Under the pieces are notes generated by a model, which was not told the DNA's origin, ran no database searches, and saw only the letters and a list, made by a program, of their open reading frames with translations. The position numbers and the translations under genes were made by a program. Below are positions 8,172-18,300 of a DNA stretch of 49,714 nt, piece by piece; position 1 is the first letter of the stretch, and every line of letters starts with the position of its first letter. The stretch is from Prevotella sp. S7-1-8 (lineage in GTDB: Bacteria; Bacteroidota; Bacteroidia; Bacteroidales; Bacteroidaceae), in assembly GCF_000758925.1 (NCBI RefSeq), contig NZ_JRNC01000051.1:1-49714 (forward strand), in the 5' to 3' direction.

Positions 8172-8360
8172 TTATTTGTTATTCTTTAGTCTGTCTGTTT
8201 TTGTTTTCTCCGATTTAGTCTGCAACAGCCGCTCCACGTCCTCACGCCTGTAATAGCACTTATGCGCGATTGGGGAGAAAGGCAACACACCAGTATCGCG
8301 ATAGCGTTGCAATGTGCGCTTGCTAAAATTAAGCAACTTGCATACATCGCCGTTGTGCAG
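8172..8360 (-). pseudogene. 5'-truncated helix-turn-helix gene
   Basis: The minus strand encodes NGDVCKLLNFSKRTLQRYRD, then GVLPFSPIAHKCYYRREDVERLL and a basic tail, the HTH core of the same family as the gene at 7869-8159. A TGA at 8361-8363 interrupts the frame immediately upstream, and no start or N-terminal half can be found. The two genes lie 12 bases apart in the same direction, as intact pairs do in mobile elements. I read it as the truncated first gene of such a pair. Confidence 0.7.
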
Positions 8361-9037
8361 TCAATCGGTGTGCTTGCTTTGTTCCCCAAATGCCTTGTGG
8401 CAGGTCTCGGCAAGATCCGCAGTGTCAGAAAGGAAAATGGATTTTTAAAGACAACAGATAATTTGATTAAAAAAAATAGTATAACTTTGCACTTTGATTT
8501 TGAATCTTCATCTCGCTACGCTTCGAGAACGTCTGCGTCTCTCGGCGAGGGGGACTCTTTTATTGCACTTCGTTTTGGAACTTACGAGGTATTCTATTGA
8601 AAATTAAAAACCTATATTTGCCTACACCTTCTTTTTAGCCTAAACGCGTGAAATAATGTTGGATGCTTACGTTTTTCTTGCGTATTTGCTGGTTTAAGGA
8701 TTTTGTGTTACGATATAGTCTTGCTATCTCAGTACACTGCTGACTGAGATAACACACGTAAACCATATCTCTTGCATCATGTCTTTCAACACTTTCGACA
8801 GGTCCGCAACTTACTCTTTGACAGGTATAAAGGTGCGAAAATACATCTAATATGCAAGAATACATACCGCTTAAAAAAGTTTTAAGGGATGTTTTGCGGG
8901 AAATAAAAGATAGAGGTAGAGTGGTTTTTACTATCGCTGAATAGTTTTACAAATGAGAAATATTCTGTTAATCGATATCAAATATTTGAACCTGATTGGC
9001 ATTATATCGAGATATGCCTTTCTGGCCCATCCGTCCC
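8361..9037. other. Intergenic region without a convincing gene
   Basis: A rightward promoter-like TAACTTTG (8482-8489) is followed by a GC-rich stretch (about 8510-8555) but no conserved frame. A 30-codon frame at 8852-8944 (plus strand, starting MQEYIPLKKVLRDVL) is composition-plausible but unsupported. The longer frames here look random. Confidence 0.4.
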
Positions 9038-10462
9038 TTACTCAGCCATGTTCGGGTCATCATTCAGGTATTGACGTAAACTGGCTGTAAGCGATGGCAT
9101 TCCCTCTGTTCCGATGTCGTCCATTTTCCAGTCAGAATTTTCCTGTCTCATGGTGACATGAGCTATTCGATCAGAATTTTTATATGCCGGATCAATAATT
9201 CTTACTCGAACCTGCGCGACGTTATCACCATTAGAGTCTTGACTTAGCTCTACGTTTTCCACTTCCGCTCGTATATCGGGGAACCAGTCTTGAGCTTGCG
9301 TGAAAATATCATAATCGATGAAGCCACACTCGTGTTGATGGTAGATCCTATCGTACTCCATTACTCTGTTCCAAAGCTCCTTCAGAATATCGGTACTATA
9401 AGCGTTGATGACTTCAGATTGGCCGAGAGCATTGAAATCAGTCTTATACATTTCCAATACTGCTCGCTTAACATCATCTTTCATTTCAGATGCACCCATG
9501 TCATATGTGTCATCAGAAACGGCAACGGAATCTACTAATGCAAGGGAATCTGATGCTTCTGTATTATTTGGGTCTGTAGACATGATATCCAATAGCGTTG
9601 TTCCGTTACGGTTAATCATACCTTCTATTCTTAAAGCACTAAAGAAAATTAATATTGCCATGACTATCCAAAAAATGAGATCTGTATTGGATCGTACCAC
9701 GAATTTTCGGTCTTCTTCATTCGTTATTTCTTCTTTCTTACAATATAGGACGAGAAGCCATATTGCTCCAATCACTGGAATGACACTTATCAAGATCCAC
9801 CACCCACTCTTGTTGATAGAGTGCAATCTGCGTACCTGCAAAGCGATTGACGGGATGGCAAGTACTAATGAAACCATACCTGTGATGGCGAAGAACCAAT
9901 CAACTAAGATTATATCCAAGGCACCAGCCCCTATCAATACGAGCGTGTAATATAAGCACGCTAACCAGAAACGTTCACGGCTTATGGTAGAGCTGAAATC
10001 AAGATACTTCTCTATGAACTGCTTAACAAAGTAGTTGTTGAAATATCCTTCCTTGATGTCATCATTAAGATCTGTATCATCATCGGTGTCGTTCGTATCA
10101 TCAGGTGAAAGAAGAGTGCCGGTGACAGGTGTCGGCTGTGAAGTGGATGTCGTGACATTTCTCTCCGTACCCTCATGTTCGTCCATGACAATTGGGGTAG
10201 ACTTGGTGTCAGGGGATGGTTGTCCTTGCTGTTCTTCCCACTCGTGAGGGATGGTCGTGCCATTCTGCAAGGGTTCGTTGCAATATGGGCAGACCGTTGT
10301 ATTCTCCGGAATAAGTTCAGAACAAGCCGGACAGGGTATCATCTTTACCGGCTCTTCTTTCTCTACTTTCTCCGTAAGCCATTCTCCGCAATATCTACAT
10401 TTCTTGGCGACGGCTTTTATTTCTTCGCCACAATAGGGACATGTCTTAGTCTTATCATTCAT
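9038..10462 (-). CDS. Double zinc-ribbon protein with DUF805 membrane domain
   Basis: The 474-residue protein starts with two zinc ribbons: [20 protein letters not shown] (about 8-27) and CPACSELI to CPYCNEPL (about 44-64). A Thr/Asp-rich linker follows. A DUF805-type membrane domain lies at about 145-245, with [12 protein letters not shown] and [13 protein letters not shown], the usual DUF805 signatures. A further membrane helix comes near 258-277. The C-terminal 190 residues have no recognised domain and include an acidic stretch. Topology and function are unknown. It is the last gene of the leftward cluster, 24 bases after the next zinc-ribbon gene, and shares the CPYCGEEI motif with it, so the cluster probably arose partly by duplication of the N-terminal ribbon. 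Confidence 0.82.
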   Translation of the reverse strand: MNDKTKTCPYCGEEIKAVAKKCRYCGEWLTEKVEKEEPVKMIPCPACSELIPENTTVCPYCNEPLQNGTTIPHEWEEQQGQPSPDTKSTPIVMDEHEGTERNVTTSTSQPTPVTGTLLSPDDTNDTDDDTDLNDDIKEGYFNNYFVKQFIEKYLDFSSTISRERFWLACLYYTLVLIGAGALDIILVDWFFAITGMVSLVLAIPSIALQVRRLHSINKSGWWILISVIPVIGAIWLLVLYCKKEEITNEEDRKFVVRSNTDLIFWIVMAILIFFSALRIEGMINRNGTTLLDIMSTDPNNTEASDSLALVDSVAVSDDTYDMGASEMKDDVKRAVLEMYKTDFNALGQSEVINAYSTDILKELWNRVMEYDRIYHQHECGFIDYDIFTQAQDWFPDIRAEVENVELSQDSNGDNVAQVRVRIIDPAYKNSDRIAHVTMRQENSDWKMDDIGTEGMPSLTASLRQYLNDDPNMAE

Positions 10463-10486
10463 TTTGAAAGTATTGATTTAGAATTG

Positions 10487-11104
10487 TTAATTATTTAATA
10501 GTTTGTCATAGAACTCCTTTCCTCCATCCTTTGTGAGCATGAAGTCATCCCAATCTACACTTGCGAAAGTCATTCCTAATACGCCAAAACCGACATCTAT
10601 ACCATCGGGATGTTGATTATTCACTATAGAGACCGTATTCCAGAACCAATGCTTCTCTATGTTAATGGAATTATATTGGCTGAAGGTCTTGTCTATACCA
10701 TCATTAATCGTTCCTGTATCTAATGCCATGGCACCCAATGTCCCTAACCCTGGAATGATTGTATTGCCCAAGGAGGCAACCTCGTCTTGTACAGCTTCAT
10801 GAACTCCGTCTAAAACTTTGTTATAGAGTCTAGCCTCATTGGGTATTGTAAAATGTGCAATGATTAAAAAAACAACTATCCAGAATGCTTTTGCAATGAA
10901 ACCGGTAATCATATTCTTCACCTCAGGATCCATTTGATCAGAATCTGCATCTTCATACACCGGCTCAGGTGTTACTGGTTCTGTGTTAGGGTTAGGCTGA
11001 GATATGGCAACATCCTTAATCAGCCATTCTCCACAATGCTTGCATTTTTTTGCTGTCGCAAGAATTTCCTCTCCGCAATAGGGACATCTTTTAGTACTGT
11101 TCAT
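10487..11104 (-). CDS. Zinc-ribbon membrane protein with extracytoplasmic DUF4359-like region
   Basis: The product has 205 residues. The N-terminal ribbon is [20 protein letters not shown] (about 8-27). After a Pro/Glu-rich linker comes one transmembrane helix (about 68-90, ending IIAHFTIPN). The remaining 115 residues, beginning PNEARLYNKVLDGVHEAV and ending in WDDFMLTKDGG, resemble DUF4359-like sequences, but I am not certain of that family. The stop overlaps the upstream gene in an ATGA arrangement (11101-11104), so the two are translated from one transcript. Function unknown; a membrane-tethered sensor or envelope protein is possible. Confidence 0.75.
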   Translation of the reverse strand: MNSTKRCPYCGEEILATAKKCKHCGEWLIKDVAISQPNPNTEPVTPEPVYEDADSDQMDPEVKNMITGFIAKAFWIVVFLIIAHFTIPNEARLYNKVLDGVHEAVQDEVASLGNTIIPGLGTLGAMALDTGTINDGIDKTFSQYNSINIEKHWFWNTVSIVNNQHPDGIDVGFGVLGMTFASVDWDDFMLTKDGGKEFYDKLLNN

Positions 11105-11664
11105 AATTCGTCAAATTTACTGTGGAATGCCGGTAAATGGAATAACAAGGCAACGACACCGGCAACAAGTCCACCTGTCATGTCATAAACTGCATAGCCA
11201 ATACAAAACCATGTGGCGATAGCGCCCACACAATAAACAATTCTAAGTATCTGGAAACTCATCAGTATCGTAAATATAAAGTAAGCTATCAGAGTTTCCC
11301 ACCATTTCCAATCATAGACGTACGACAATAAGACTCCTAACACAATGGATTCTATCAACAACAAACAGCCCGTTATGGAAGAATAGCCTTCAACGACTTC
11401 TTCTAAAGTCTCATTGCCTTCGTCATCATCATCTGCTGGAACAGAAGCAGGCTGAGGGGCGAGGGCGCCAGTCTTTATATCGTAGGCTTTCCTGTCTTTG
11501 TAACTAAACCAAGTTCCGCAATGCTTGCATTTTTTCGCATCAATGTTAACCCATTCGTCGCAGGCAGGGCACTTCTTCTCAAGCCAGTTTCCACAATGCT
11601 TGCATTTTTTAGCTGTTGCCAGAATTTCAGAGCCACAGTATGGACAAATTTTTGTTTCTTCCAT
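11101..11664 (-). CDS. Double zinc-ribbon membrane protein
   Basis: The 187-residue protein has two tandem N-terminal zinc ribbons (CPYCGSEI/CKHCGNW at about 7-26, then CPACDEW/CKHCGTWF at about 33-53). After a linker, three to four hydrophobic helices occupy residues 95-185. It ends four bases into the next gene (ATGA overlap), which indicates translational coupling. No enzymatic motif is visible. The ribbon sequences match those of its neighbours much more closely than the membrane parts do, which points to domain shuffling within the cluster. Confidence 0.75.
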   Translation of the reverse strand: MEETKICPYCGSEILATAKKCKHCGNWLEKKCPACDEWVNIDAKKCKHCGTWFSYKDRKAYDIKTGALAPQPASVPADDDDEGNETLEEVVEGYSSITGCLLLIESIVLGVLLSYVYDWKWWETLIAYFIFTILMSFQILRIVYCVGAIATWFCIGYAVYDMTGGLVAGVVALLFHLPAFHSKFDEL

Positions 11665-11760
11665 ATTCTATATAATTCGTATAAGCCTCAGACTTCCGCC
11701 CTACATCGTTTTATTGTAGGCAGGAAGTACTGAAGCGTGATTATGGATTTTGAAGACTGC

Positions 11761-12240
11761 TTACTCGTCTCCCAAGACATTCAGTTCGTAGGTAGGATAG
11801 ATACCTTCACCATCTATCGTCACTTTTTTGCCTTCTACCTTAATATTACATTCTCTTGGCTCCGAATAACCTTGCATAGCAGCATTGACAATTTCCTCAT
11901 ACTTTGCGTCTTGATTGGTTACAGAAGCGCCGTCGGTGTCGAAAGTAAAGATTATCTTACCATCTGATATTTTCCACTTAAATGGAATATCAATCTCTTC
12001 ATCCCCATTACTATAAACTGCAGTCTCCATACCGGTTCCATCTTCATCCAGCACACAGTGCCAGCCTTCAAAATCCCCAGTGGAAGTATAAATACCGGCT
12101 ATACCAGCCGACTGTGCATCTGTTTCGGTAGAGGATTGGACAGTGTCAACCCCTTTGGCAGAATTAGTCTTCTTAGAATTACATGAGACAATTGTTAGCG
12201 ATGCAATAATTGCAATTGACAGAATACTTAGTTTTTTCAT
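11761..12240 (-). CDS. Lipoprotein of unknown function
   Basis: The start is taken at the ATG at 12240 (MKKLSILS), because a lipoprotein signal peptide follows directly, with the lipobox IVSC at about residues 17-20. The frame extends 12 codons further upstream, into the gap after the preceding gene. The mature part has about 140 residues and begins with a Ser/Thr/Asp-rich linker. The core contains GIYTSTGDFEGWHCVLDEDG and FKWKISDGKIIFTF, suggesting a small beta-sandwich or lipocalin-like fold. It lies within the zinc-ribbon cluster and probably acts in the periplasm or outer membrane. Confidence 0.75.
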   Translation of the reverse strand: MKKLSILSIAIIASLTIVSCNSKKTNSAKGVDTVQSSTETDAQSAGIAGIYTSTGDFEGWHCVLDEDGTGMETAVYSNGDEEIDIPFKWKISDGKIIFTFDTDGASVTNQDAKYEEIVNAAMQGYSEPRECNIKVEGKKVTIDGEGIYPTYELNVLGDE

Positions 12241-12262
12241 AATTAAATTATTTTGATTAGGA

Positions 12263-13027
12263 TTAATATGTTTCATATTTAATAGCGTCCCGCATATATT
12301 TATATTGCAACCAGCTAAAACCGAATGAAATTAATGCGAAAAAGAACTTATATACTTCCTCGTCTTCAACCATAAAAGCAACTATAACTAAAGATGTCAC
12401 ACCGAACACAATGGATGCCAGCAACACTATGCCAATTTTCTTGATGCTGCCTTCATACTTAGTAATCAGCACGATGCCAAAGGCTACTTCTATCAGGCTA
12501 AAGATCGGTATCAATACATCCACAACCTCACCATCTTCGATAATTTCAAACAAGGATAGCACTATGGACAGAATGACAAAAACAGTCTGTGGGCGACCGA
12601 TTATCTCAAGACGCTTCATGACCCCGTACCAAAGTCCTACGGCGCCAACCGCTTCTATAATTGACGCTATCGTCGCATTGATACCGATTGATTGGATTAA
12701 GGAAAGCACAAAGAAAACGAATCTAAACTTCCCCCCTCCATGTAAATCTCTTGAGATGTAAGGACAAACCGCTAAAGAATAGAGCAATGCGCCAGTTATG
12801 GCTATGAAGAATGATATTTGCGCGAGCCCCTTAATATCTTCACTTAAAACCCTTGGCTCGGTGTCCTCAGTATCATTAGGTTTAGGCGTTGGCCCAGGCC
12901 TCTGCGCCGATACTGTTGGGCTAACGCCTGGTTTAGGTATAAGCCATTGTTTGCAATGCTTGCACTTCTTCGCCGATTCTATAATATATTCACCGCAAAA
13001 GGGACATTGTTTTAAATTTTCGACCAT
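12263..13027 (-). CDS. Zinc-ribbon multi-pass membrane protein
   Basis: The 254-residue protein starts with a zinc ribbon (CPFCGEYI to CKHCKQWL, about 8-28). A Pro/Thr linker (about 32-55) leads to six or seven hydrophobic helices over residues 65-245. The membrane half is not recognised. It lies 22 bases upstream of the lipoprotein gene and is likely cotranscribed with it. The ribbon is the fourth of its kind in this cluster, and its final pair is CKHCK rather than CKHCG. Confidence 0.75.
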   Translation of the reverse strand: MVENLKQCPFCGEYIIESAKKCKHCKQWLIPKPGVSPTVSAQRPGPTPKPNDTEDTEPRVLSEDIKGLAQISFFIAITGALLYSLAVCPYISRDLHGGGKFRFVFFVLSLIQSIGINATIASIIEAVGAVGLWYGVMKRLEIIGRPQTVFVILSIVLSLFEIIEDGEVVDVLIPIFSLIEVAFGIVLITKYEGSIKKIGIVLLASIVFGVTSLVIVAFMVEDEEVYKFFFALISFGFSWLQYKYMRDAIKYETY

Positions 13028-13160
13028 ACGTATTCACTATATATTTTTAAGACTCACTTGAACTATTATGAGAGCTCCCGTCAAGAAAGTACCATTGCAC
13101 AGTTCTATCAAGACAGAACTCTTTAGAAAAAGAATTAAATAATAGAGCCTTTAATTGCTG

Positions 13161-13772
13161 TTAGTTTTGTTTATAATAATGGTATTCTTCCTGTTCACTG
13201 TCTTTAAAAGACATACTATTACCATTTATCTCCAGATCGGAATATTGATAGGATTCATCTTTCTTGCAGTGATAATAATCGAACATGTCAGAGTAACAGC
13301 TTTTCTGAATTTGCTTTTCCAACTCATTTTTTTCTGCTACCAAATCTAAAAGATCACTACTGAGCACTTCATAAGGAGAGTAATGAACTTTTAGGCTCTT
13401 TTCCTCGACTGCGACCCGAAGTGTGGAGACATCATAGCTGACATATAGGTCGCCTGCTATAATTTCCCATTTCCCCTCAACATAAGAATCTAAAACATAA
13501 TCGTAGGTGTCGTCCCCATATTCGTAATTTTTAGATATGTATCTTTTAGTTTCAACCAAGGTTCCGGACGCGTCATCATTATTTCCCTTTTCGAATACCA
13601 AAGTCTCATTTATACTATCTACACTCTGGTCATTGGAGGTTAAATTATATTGTATGTTCCAAGTTCCTTGAATGGCCTCTGACAGTCTATCGTCGTCACA
13701 TGAGGAGAAGAGAGCGGACAACAAGACAAGACTGAAAAAAACACAGTGATTTGGGACAGATACTCTATTCAT
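13161..13772 (-). CDS. Lipoprotein, lipocalin-like
   Basis: The 203 residues begin with a signal peptide whose lipobox is FSSC (Cys about 25), followed by an Asp-rich +2/+3 stretch as often seen in exported Bacteroidetes lipoproteins. The core opens with IQGTWNIQYNLTSND, typical of lipocalin-like domains in this phylum, and ends SMSFKDSEQEEYHYYKQ. It is probably anchored in the outer membrane. No specific ligand can be inferred. It is 20 bases downstream of the gene at 13793-14275. Confidence 0.72.
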   Translation of the reverse strand: MNRVSVPNHCVFFSLVLLSALFSSCDDDRLSEAIQGTWNIQYNLTSNDQSVDSINETLVFEKGNNDDASGTLVETKRYISKNYEYGDDTYDYVLDSYVEGKWEIIAGDLYVSYDVSTLRVAVEEKSLKVHYSPYEVLSSDLLDLVAEKNELEKQIQKSCYSDMFDYYHCKKDESYQYSDLEINGNSMSFKDSEQEEYHYYKQN

Positions 13773-13792
13773 AGGTAAAATGATTATTGTCC

Positions 13793-14275
13793 TTAAAGTG
13801 CAGATTGAAATATTGCCCCCAACTCTTCGATAGCTGTTTCATCAAAAAAAATAGAGCCACCCATACGCAGCAAACCCACCACGCGGTTATTGACAATGAG
13901 CTGATGCCCCAAATAGGCCGATCCGAAGGCATGATCATGGTGGCCAATGGCCAGTGAGAAAACTTCTGATAATGGGAGAGAACCTTTATCGGATATGGCA
14001 ACCAAGCCACTCAAAAAAGAATCCTTCACACATTTATAGTACAAAGTCTTATCCGTAATCATTAATCCAGACCATCCATACCCTTTAAATGTCCCAGGAA
14101 TCTTATCATTTACGATAAGGAGAGGTCGCTCGTTTTGACAACCATCAGCATAACGGTTGCAATGTTTTTCAATTAATTCTGACGTTATGGCGTCACCAAC
14201 ATAAACGTTCTTGCTAATTTTTTTACCAGACGATAAATACTTCTGAATGGCATTTTTCAAACTCAGTTCATTCAT
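13793..14275 (-). CDS. Uncharacterised cytoplasmic protein, possibly PH-like
   Basis: The 160-residue protein has no signal peptide or membrane helix. GWSGLMITDKTLYYK followed by a buried beta-rich stretch and LIVNNRVVGLLRMGG resembles the bacterial PH-like (YokE-type) pattern that often accompanies small zinc-ribbon proteins, but I cannot confirm the family. It is the first gene of the leftward cluster and has the longest upstream gap. Function unknown. Confidence 0.65.
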   Translation of the reverse strand: MNELSLKNAIQKYLSSGKKISKNVYVGDAITSELIEKHCNRYADGCQNERPLLIVNDKIPGTFKGYGWSGLMITDKTLYYKCVKDSFLSGLVAISDKGSLPLSEVFSLAIGHHDHAFGSAYLGHQLIVNNRVVGLLRMGGSIFFDETAIEELGAIFQSAL

Positions 14276-14344
14276 AGCTTTAATTTGATGATAATTATTA
14301 ATAAAGAGTTAAATAGTATGCTGTCATGATTTTCAGCTATGCCC

Positions 14345-14667
14345 GAATAAAAAGTGAGGTGTGGACCCTAATCCACACTTTCTCAAAGTAAGGCTCTGGT
14401 AAAACCCAATAACAAAGAAAACATGAAAGAGGAATCCACACCCTATGCAGGTGTGAACTCGCCCAGACATATCTTTGTTCAATGTTATTTGTTTGAATTT
14501 ACCAGATTCTACTTTTTGAACTTCGATATCCGAACGGGAACACAAGTACTTCTTGTGACTATTCATTTGCAAATATATATAATATTTGTATAACAAACGA
14601 TAAATTTCAAAGAAAAGAGTGTGGATATTCCTCATTTCGTTTATTTAGAACATTTTTGCAAAGATAT
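14345..14667 (-). ncRNA. Possible small leftward transcript (small RNA or small ORF)
   Basis: On the minus strand TATCTTTG (14667-14660) makes a plausible -7 box, with TTTG about 17 bp upstream. About 280 bases later comes a terminator-like hairpin with a T-run (14349-14380). In between are two further inverted repeats: CACAAG/CTTGTG near 14551 and CACACC/GGTGTG near 14440. A frame running through it (MNSHKKYLCSRSDIEV, later HTCIGCGFLF) covers most of the unit, so it could be coding instead. It lies directly upstream of the zinc-ribbon cluster and could be its leader. Confidence 0.35.
14349..14380 (-). terminator. Rho-independent terminator, leftward
   Basis: The stem AAGTGTGGA / TCCACACCT (14380-14372 and 14365-14357) has one G-U pair and a 6-base loop. 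On the minus strand it is followed by a T-rich run. Confidence 0.55.
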
Positions 14668-14886
14668 AATAGATAATCTTCCACAAAAAATAATTTAAAG
14701 TTCAAGTTGGTTCAAGTAATGAGTTTGGGAACGGAAAACTGTTCATTTGTTTTTGTAAAGAACATGTACAAACTACTATTAATATCGTAAGCATCCGTGT
14801 TCTTTAGTTCCGATTTTTATGCTCAAGAAGTTCAATAACAACATCCCAAGTCTAAACGCATCTTTTCTTTATGGTAGCGTTAGGGC

Positions 14887-15117
14887 TTATTCCTTCAAGC
14901 GGAGCTCGCAAGGTACGGAATTCTGCCGTATTATTTTTTGACTCATGCAGCCCTGCGCCATCCGCTTGTGATAGACGACAAAACCACGACGTTCCCAATG
15001 AAACAACTTGATTCGGTTAAGAGATCGAATGCAGAAAACGTAAACTACACCATCAAAAGGGTTGAAATCGTAGCCGCGTGCCAATTTGGACAGGCGAAGT
15101 ATTGCCTGACGGCATGT
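14887..15117 (-). pseudogene. IS66-family TnpB (orf2) remnant
   Basis: The frame encodes GVVYVFCIRSLNRIKLFHWE and RRGFVVYHKRMAQG, the conserved core of the IS66 accessory protein TnpB. A TGA at 15118-15120 cuts the frame upstream, and the usual N-terminal half is missing. No tnpC transposase or terminal inverted repeats were found around it, so this is a decayed fragment and not an active element. The flanking bases to 15290 hold nothing else I recognise. Confidence 0.7.
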
Positions 15118-15382
15118 TCACGCAAGTGCGACGAGCCCGACAACATTTGTTTCGTTGAGTGCAAAAACCAACGTTTTCCAGGCAAAGGAATTAAAATAGG
15201 AAAGCCACGCAAAAGCGGCTAACGCTGGACGCTTACGCTGTTTTTGCACTTAATATAAAAAGAGCATGTTAGTTTAATGTAAGACGCTGTATATTAACAG
15301 TATCCGAACATCCATATTTCAGGCCGTTTTTCTCCGAAAGTATGCGCGTCTTCAATTATTCGCCATTCCATAGCTCGATGCG

Positions 15383-18300
15383 TTATACCTGTTTTTCCAT
15401 ATCTCGCAATATCCGCGCGGCTTCTGTGATATTGCGCACGTTGCTGATTTGGATGAGACGCCGCCCATGACTGTCTTTGAAATTGCAACGGCGGGCGTTG
15501 GCCATGACATATTTGATGACACGGCCAAATGTGGCGCTTTGGTAGAACGGACTGTCTTGGGCGGACACGAGCTGCATGTTCATGGAGGATTGGCGCAATG
15601 TGAGTTTCTCGCAACCAAGTCTTTTGCCCACGCGCCTGAGAGCCACTACCTGCATAAGTTCCTCCCCCTCTGGTGGCACGGGGCCGAAGCGGTCCACCAA
15701 GCGCTGTCTATAGGCGGCGAGTTCGTCGTCGTTCTCCATGTTGTCAAGTTCGCGATAGAGCAACATTCGCTCACTGCTGCCTGGCACATACGTGTCGGGG
15801 AAATACATCTCAAGATCGCTCTCCACGGCGCAATCGCTCACGAAGTCGGAGCCTGTCACATCGTCTGCCTGCTCAATGGCTTCGGCGTAGAGATCGGAGA
15901 ACTCGTCATTGCGCAGCTCGGTAACAGCTTGCGTGAGTATTTTTTGATAGGTCTCATACCCCAAATCCTCCATAAATCCACTCTGTTCAGCCCCAAGCAG
16001 ATTGCCCGCGCCACGTATGTCGAGATCTTGCATGGCCACGTTGAAGCCACTTCCCAGCTCGGAGAAAGCCTCAAGCGCCTCTAATCGCCGTCTCGCCTCG
16101 GGCGTGAGCGAGTTCTTGGGCGGCGCGAGCAGGTAGCAAAAGGCCTTTCGGTTGGAGCGTCCCACACGCCCGCGCATTTGGTGCAAGTCTGAAAGCCCAA
16201 ACCGATTGGCGCCATTGATGATAATGGTGTTGGCGTTGGGTATGTCAATGCCGTTCTCTATGATGGTTGTGGAGAGAAGCACGTCATACTCGTAATTGAC
16301 GAAATCCATGACTATCTTCTCTAACTCGTTTGGCGCCATCTGCCCATGTCCTATGGCAACTCGGCAATCGGGTATGTGCTTGCGAATGAGATTAGCCAGT
16401 TCGTCCAGGTTGGATATGCGATTGTTAACAAAAAACACTTGCCCATTGCGACTCATCTCAAAGTTGATAGCGTCGGCGATCACCTCGTGGCTGAACACGC
16501 TCAGCTCGGTATGTATGGGGTGACGGTTGGGCGGTGGGGTACGCATGACGCTCATATCGCGCGCGCCCATTAGCGAGAATTGCAAGGTGCGAGGTATTGG
16601 CGTGGCCGACATGGTGAGCGTATCCACATTGGATTTTAGCTTGCGGAGCTTTTCCTTGGTGCTCACCCCAAACTTGTGCTCCTCGTCTATGACGAGCAAT
16701 CCCAAGTCGTGCCATTTTACCGCCTTGCCCAAAAGTTTGTGCGTGCCGATGATAATATCTATTTTTCCTGTGGCCAAATCGTCCATCACCTGTTTGGTTT
16801 GCTTGGCCGTGCGAGCTCGGGTGAGATAGTCCACCCGGACGGGAAAATCTTTCAGGCGGTCTCGAAATGTCTGAAAATGCTGGAAAGCCAGCACGGTGGT
16901 AGGCACCAACACCGCCACTTGTTTGGAGTCGCAAGCTGCCTTGAAAGCCGCCCTGACGGCAACTTCCGTCTTTCCAAATCCCACGTCGCCGCATATTAGG
17001 CGATCCATGGGGCGGGCTCGCTCCATGTCTTCCTTGACCTCGCGCGTGGCCTTGAGCTGGTCAGGGGTGTCTTCGTACAGGAAACTGGCCTCCAACTCAT
17101 GCTGCATGAAAGAGTCGGGGCCGAAGGCGAAACCCTTGACGTGCCGCCGCTTGGCGTAAAGACGTATCAGATCGCGGGCTATGTCTTTTACGCGTTTCTT
17201 GGTTTTCTCTTTCAAACGCTCCCAAGCGCCCGTGCCCAACGCGCTCAACCGGGGTGGCTCGCCAGAGTTGGCGTTGCGATATTTGGATATTTTGTAAAGC
17301 GAGTGGATGGACACGTCCACCTTGTCGTTGTTCTTATAAATGAGGCGTATGACTTCTTGGTACGAGTCGGCAACGCCCGGTTTTGTGATAGGAACCCTTA
17401 CCAAACCTCCAAATTTGCCTATACCGAAATCTACGTGCACTATGAAGTCTCCCGGCTCCATGTCTTGCAGCTCCTTCATGGTGAGGGCCATCTTGCCGGC
17501 TCGGGCCGCGTCTGACTTAAGGTTGTACTTGTGGAAACGGTCGAAGATTTGGTGGTCAGTGAAGAAACAAGCTTTTAAATCATTGTCGGCAAACCCTTCG
17601 TGGATGGTTCTATCCACGGCCGTGAAATTGATAACAGACCGCTGAGCGTTGGCGCCAGATCGCTCTTGGTCGGCTCCCATCTCGTCAAAGATGTCGCGCA
17701 AACGCTGATGCTGCTTGCGACTGTCGGCCAAAATGTAGAGTGTGTAGCCCTTCAACAGATAGTCTTCAAGCGTTTGGCGCAACAACGTGAAGTTTTTATG
17801 GAAAAGCGGCTGGGGCGATACGTGGAAGTCTATGGCCGCTGCGCCGCCTTTGTCAAATTCCGCCACATTGGCCGATGGTTGCATGATTACCTGCTTGAAT
17901 CGTTGCGCGTCTGTCTCGAATTGGGTGGCGGGACACAATGCGCTCTCCTTGGTCATCTCGCGCAATATTTGCGCCTGTTCCATTTCGGTGGCTCCCTCCA
18001 TGCGCTCGGCGAGTGCCTGGGCTGAGAAACCCTCGTTGTAAACGCGGTCGATGACACCGCGCACATAAGCCATGTCTTTAGTCACCAAGATGGTTTCTGG
18101 CGGCAAAAACCGCGTGAAAGGTGTTTTGTCCAATGCCTGCGCGGCCAATTCGGGCACGATGTCTATTTCCGTTTTCTTGTCCTTGGAGAGCTGGTCCTCC
18201 ACGCTAAACGTGCGAATGGTATCTATTTCGTCGCCGAAAAAATCGAGACGGAACGGCAACTCGCTCGAAAAAGAATAGATGTCGAGAATGCTGCCGCGTG

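Noticed and set aside
8262..8600. 112-codon plus-strand frame
   Set aside because: Its first part is antisense to the broken HTH gene, and the rest shows no family similarity.
14887..15290. A complete IS66 element
   Set aside because: Only a TnpB fragment is present; tnpC and terminal repeats were not found.
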